Part shown: positions 63,101-64,000 of the stretch, in pieces | Position numbering within the stretch: position 1 is the first letter of the stretch | Layout of the letters: the number at the start of each line of letters is the position of its first letter | DNA from: Streptococcus toyakuensis | Lineage (GTDB): Bacteria > Bacillota > Bacilli > Lactobacillales > Streptococcaceae | Reading direction: 5' to 3' | Assembly: GCF_024346585.1 (NCBI RefSeq) | Contig: NZ_AP024523.1 | Span: 1,435,001 to 1,499,000 of the forward strand | Length of the DNA: 64,000 bases | Position numbers and translations under genes: made by a program | The notes under the pieces: model-generated | The model's input: only the letters and a program-made list of their open reading frames with translations | Database searches by the model: none | What the model was told of the DNA's origin: nothing

Positions 63101-64000
63101 TAACTTCACCTGTTTCAGATGGTATTGGTGCTTCTTTTTCTTCGATAGTTTTATCAGCAGGCTCTACTTGTAAGTAGTTTTCAATTACTGGAGAAGTAAC
63201 TTCATTAAATTTACCTTTTCCATCTTCTACTGAAGCATCTGATATTTCTGCTCCTTCATAAACAGTCCAATCAGAGTATTTTACTTCACCTGTTTCTGGG
63301 TTTACAGTTGCTGTACGTTTGTAAGTTACTTTTTGAACTCTATCTGGAGCCGTTTCTGGGTCGATAGGTTGAGCGTTTGGATTATCTTTATCATTAACAT
63401 TGATAAATTTAACCGTACGTGTCACTTCTTTAACTAAGTCATCACGTGTTACACCAGCTGGGTATTTACCATAATTTTCATCTCCTGGTTTAACTGGTGT
63501 ATCAGCTGTTTTTGGAGATACTGGAGCTGTTGTGCTTGGATTTGTTGGGTCAGCTGTTACTGTTGGATCTACTGTAATCAAGTCTAATACGTGAACTGTT
63601 GTAGTATCAATATTAGATTTTTTACCTTCACTATCGGTAGCCTGAACTCTTACTGTATAATCTCCTGGTTTTGTTGAATCTAACCCACCGTCATTACTTA
63701 CAGCAATCGTTGGTTTAGTAGAATCAACACCATCACGATCATCTTCTAAGTCAGTTGCTGTTGCCTCTGATTTTTTAAGTACTTCATCAGCTGTTAACTT
63801 TTTATCTGCTGGAGTTTTATAAACATAGATATCTTTTTTCTTAGTTTCTACAGTTGGAGCATTATTGATAACATCTCCATAAGCTGGATCTGATTCGTTT
63901 CCTGCCTTGTCTAATACTGTAACTTTAATACGTTTATCTGGGTTAGTTGTATCACTTGCTTCTGTTAAATCAGTACCCGCAGGAACTTGTACAACTAATT
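60183..64000 (-). CDS. large LPXTG-anchored Rib-repeat surface protein, N-terminal part outside window
   Basis: The frame is open from 64000 to the stop at 60183, about 1,271 residues of the C-terminal part; its start lies beyond the window. Order: Ig-like/Big-type modules (DKAGNESDP; PGDYTVRVQATDSEG), two or three MucBP-like modules (RTVKFINVNDKDNPNAQPI; ATVNFVSVDAAG), one module ending VNVPVKVVQG, seven Rib/alpha-like modules (YPEGATFEYEK, KDKDGN, VPAKVTVV), a Pro/Gln/Thr-rich wall-spanning stretch, then LPNTG, a hydrophobic helix and RKKKED for sortase anchoring. A stalk-like adhesin is inferred. It is not at this place in the pneumococcal genomes that I recall. Confidence 0.92.
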   Translation of the reverse strand, partial: LVVQVPAGTDLTEASDTTNPDKRIKVTVLDKAGNESDPAYGDVINNAPTVETKKKDIYVYKTPADKKLTADEVLKKSEATATDLEDDRDGVDSTKPTIAVSNDGGLDSTKPGDYTVRVQATDSEGKKSNIDTTTVHVLDLITVDPTVTADPTNPSTTAPVSPKTADTPVKPGDENYGKYPAGVTRDDLVKEVTRTVKFINVNDKDNPNAQPIDPETAPDRVQKVTYKRTATVNPETGEVKYSDWTVYEGAEISDASVEDGKGKFNEVTSPVIENYLQVEPADKTIEEKEAPIPSETGEVTNEVVKVLYKEIGSFTPEYPAGKKPQDAPDTIKYPNNPNDPTKPGDFSKVVIPYVDGYVPKYNGVELTPVDPADPSKGYKVPDNFDPTDKFGKTPIQYAPGIQKATVNFVSVDAAGKETPLDEKFNITDLSGKAGTQIPEDKIQARLDVLKSMGYTVKENPFDQDPTFDSDSDKDQSFTIKLTPKVSTPTPVYVVEGDKPTAEKLKNAVTTEGNDKTVDETKIPETKGKVGDDTLTAPVTVTYGSGDNKREETVNVPVKVVQGYPQIVPVDPKTAPKAEDSIDPSDYPEGAKFTYEKEPDTSSTGDKEVKVIVTDKDGNELVKVPATVRVVGAYRQYVPVDTKPETVLAKDNIDPEEFPEGTTFEYKDKDNKPVDTKTTGDKDVVVVAKLNGEPIAEIPAKVTVVGPKTQYVVANPENTQPKPADSLVDKEKYSFPDNATFEYKEKVDTKTPGEKDVTVVVKDKDGDTIVEVPAKVKVVQGNPQIIPVDQGQPLAENSINKGDYPEGATFEYEKVDGKDPVNISEAGDYPVNVIVKDKDGNKLVTVPTTVRVVDAYRQYVPVDTDPKKVIPAENIVPTDFPDGTTFEYKTPVDTTTPGDKDVVVVAKLNGEPIAEIPAKVTVVGPKTQYVAANPENTQPDVNKSVDPSVFPKEAKAKVGYKEDVDTKTPGIKDVTVVVKDEDGDSIVEVPAKVIVVQGKEQEVTVNPDKAPEAKDNINPKDFPEGATFTFKEQPDTKTPGKKNVIVVVKDKDGNLLVEVPAVVNVVERKEEPQTPKETVTATPIVVEVGTPITKEDVKGHVKLPKDAEIIEVGEIPTTETPGVKPSVKVKVKLPTGEIVVVDVPVTVIPKRIPETNPYNGDGYNGGGNGGNNYRPTPTPQNVPSRPTAPDQPVTPTEPGQPATPNQTQPVAPAQADATVATDTTAKPATPKYVEGQKELPNTGTEANASLAAFGLLGALGGFGLLARKKKED
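60960..62312 (-). repeat. three-module Rib super-repeat
   Basis: Modules occur in the order A-B-C-A-B-C-A', marked by PQI(V/I)PVD (A, starting near 62312 and 61658), YRQYVPVDT (B, near 62100 and 61434) and KTQYV-ANPENTQP (C, near 61880 and 61226). The period is 654-666 bases (about 218-222 residues). Confidence 0.8.

Overview
The window is a gene-dense, low-GC Firmicute chromosome segment that I assign to a mitis-group Streptococcus (S. mitis, S. oralis, S. pseudopneumoniae or S. pneumoniae type). The evidence is a choline-binding protein with an Excalibur domain, a YSIRK-signal zinc metalloprotease next to an Rr09/Hk09-type two-component system, a BOX repeat, the PabB-aminotransferase fusion, AliB, lysine-type MurE, and gene orders that I recall from pneumococcus. 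Blocks that I remember as far apart in S. pneumoniae TIGR4 lie side by side here, so a rearranged relative such as S. mitis is more likely than TIGR4-like S. pneumoniae. That species call is inference.

Layout. 1-12 kb: murD (cut by the window edge), a DUF3165 gene, typA, an rsuA-type pseudouridine synthase, a cysteine-less rhodanese, YqgQ, a MtaR/CpsY-like LysR regulator, an SDR, rnz, hflX, miaA, DUF3042, thyA and glucokinase. 12-27 kb is a surface and redox stress region: a choline-binding protein, an alpha/beta hydrolase, pabB, a ZmpB-type metalloprotease gene broken by one in-frame stop, a UPF0340 gene, hk09/rr09, and msrAB-etrx1-ccdA1 for repair of surface methionine sulfoxide. 27-34 kb: an acetyltransferase, a tandem-terminator array carrying an unidentified insert, nadE-pncB, an XRE/DUF3278 pair, and an AT-rich accessory patch (ABC exporter, HAD remnant, small ORF). 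34-46 kb: amino-acid permease, greA, mltG, two acetyltransferases, murC, a Snf2/SWIM helicase and the malY-metB transsulfuration pair behind a perfect MtaR-type box. 46-60 kb: a PH-like protein with a long leader, a frameshifted aliB, a MurJ/YtgP-like flippase divergent from murE, csbD, ppaC, a GIY-YIG gene whose 3' end is a BOX element, a tRNA methyltransferase, an S1 protein, a HAD-cyclophilin fusion, and rpsF-ssb-rpsR ending in a duplicated double-terminator array. 60-64 kb: the C-terminal 1.27 thousand residues of a Rib-repeat LPXTG adhesin that runs off the window.

Cell-wall synthesis (murD, mltG, murC, murJ-like, murE) and sulfur and methionine handling (metB, malY, aliB, MsrAB, the LysR regulator) recur through the window. 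I saw no tRNA, rRNA, CRISPR array, prophage or complete insertion sequence. The most notable non-gene signals are a set of genes whose promoter -10 lies 6-8 bases before the start codon (predicted leaderless mRNAs), the tandem terminator arrays with a shared linker sequence, and two exported-protein genes each disrupted by a single-base change.
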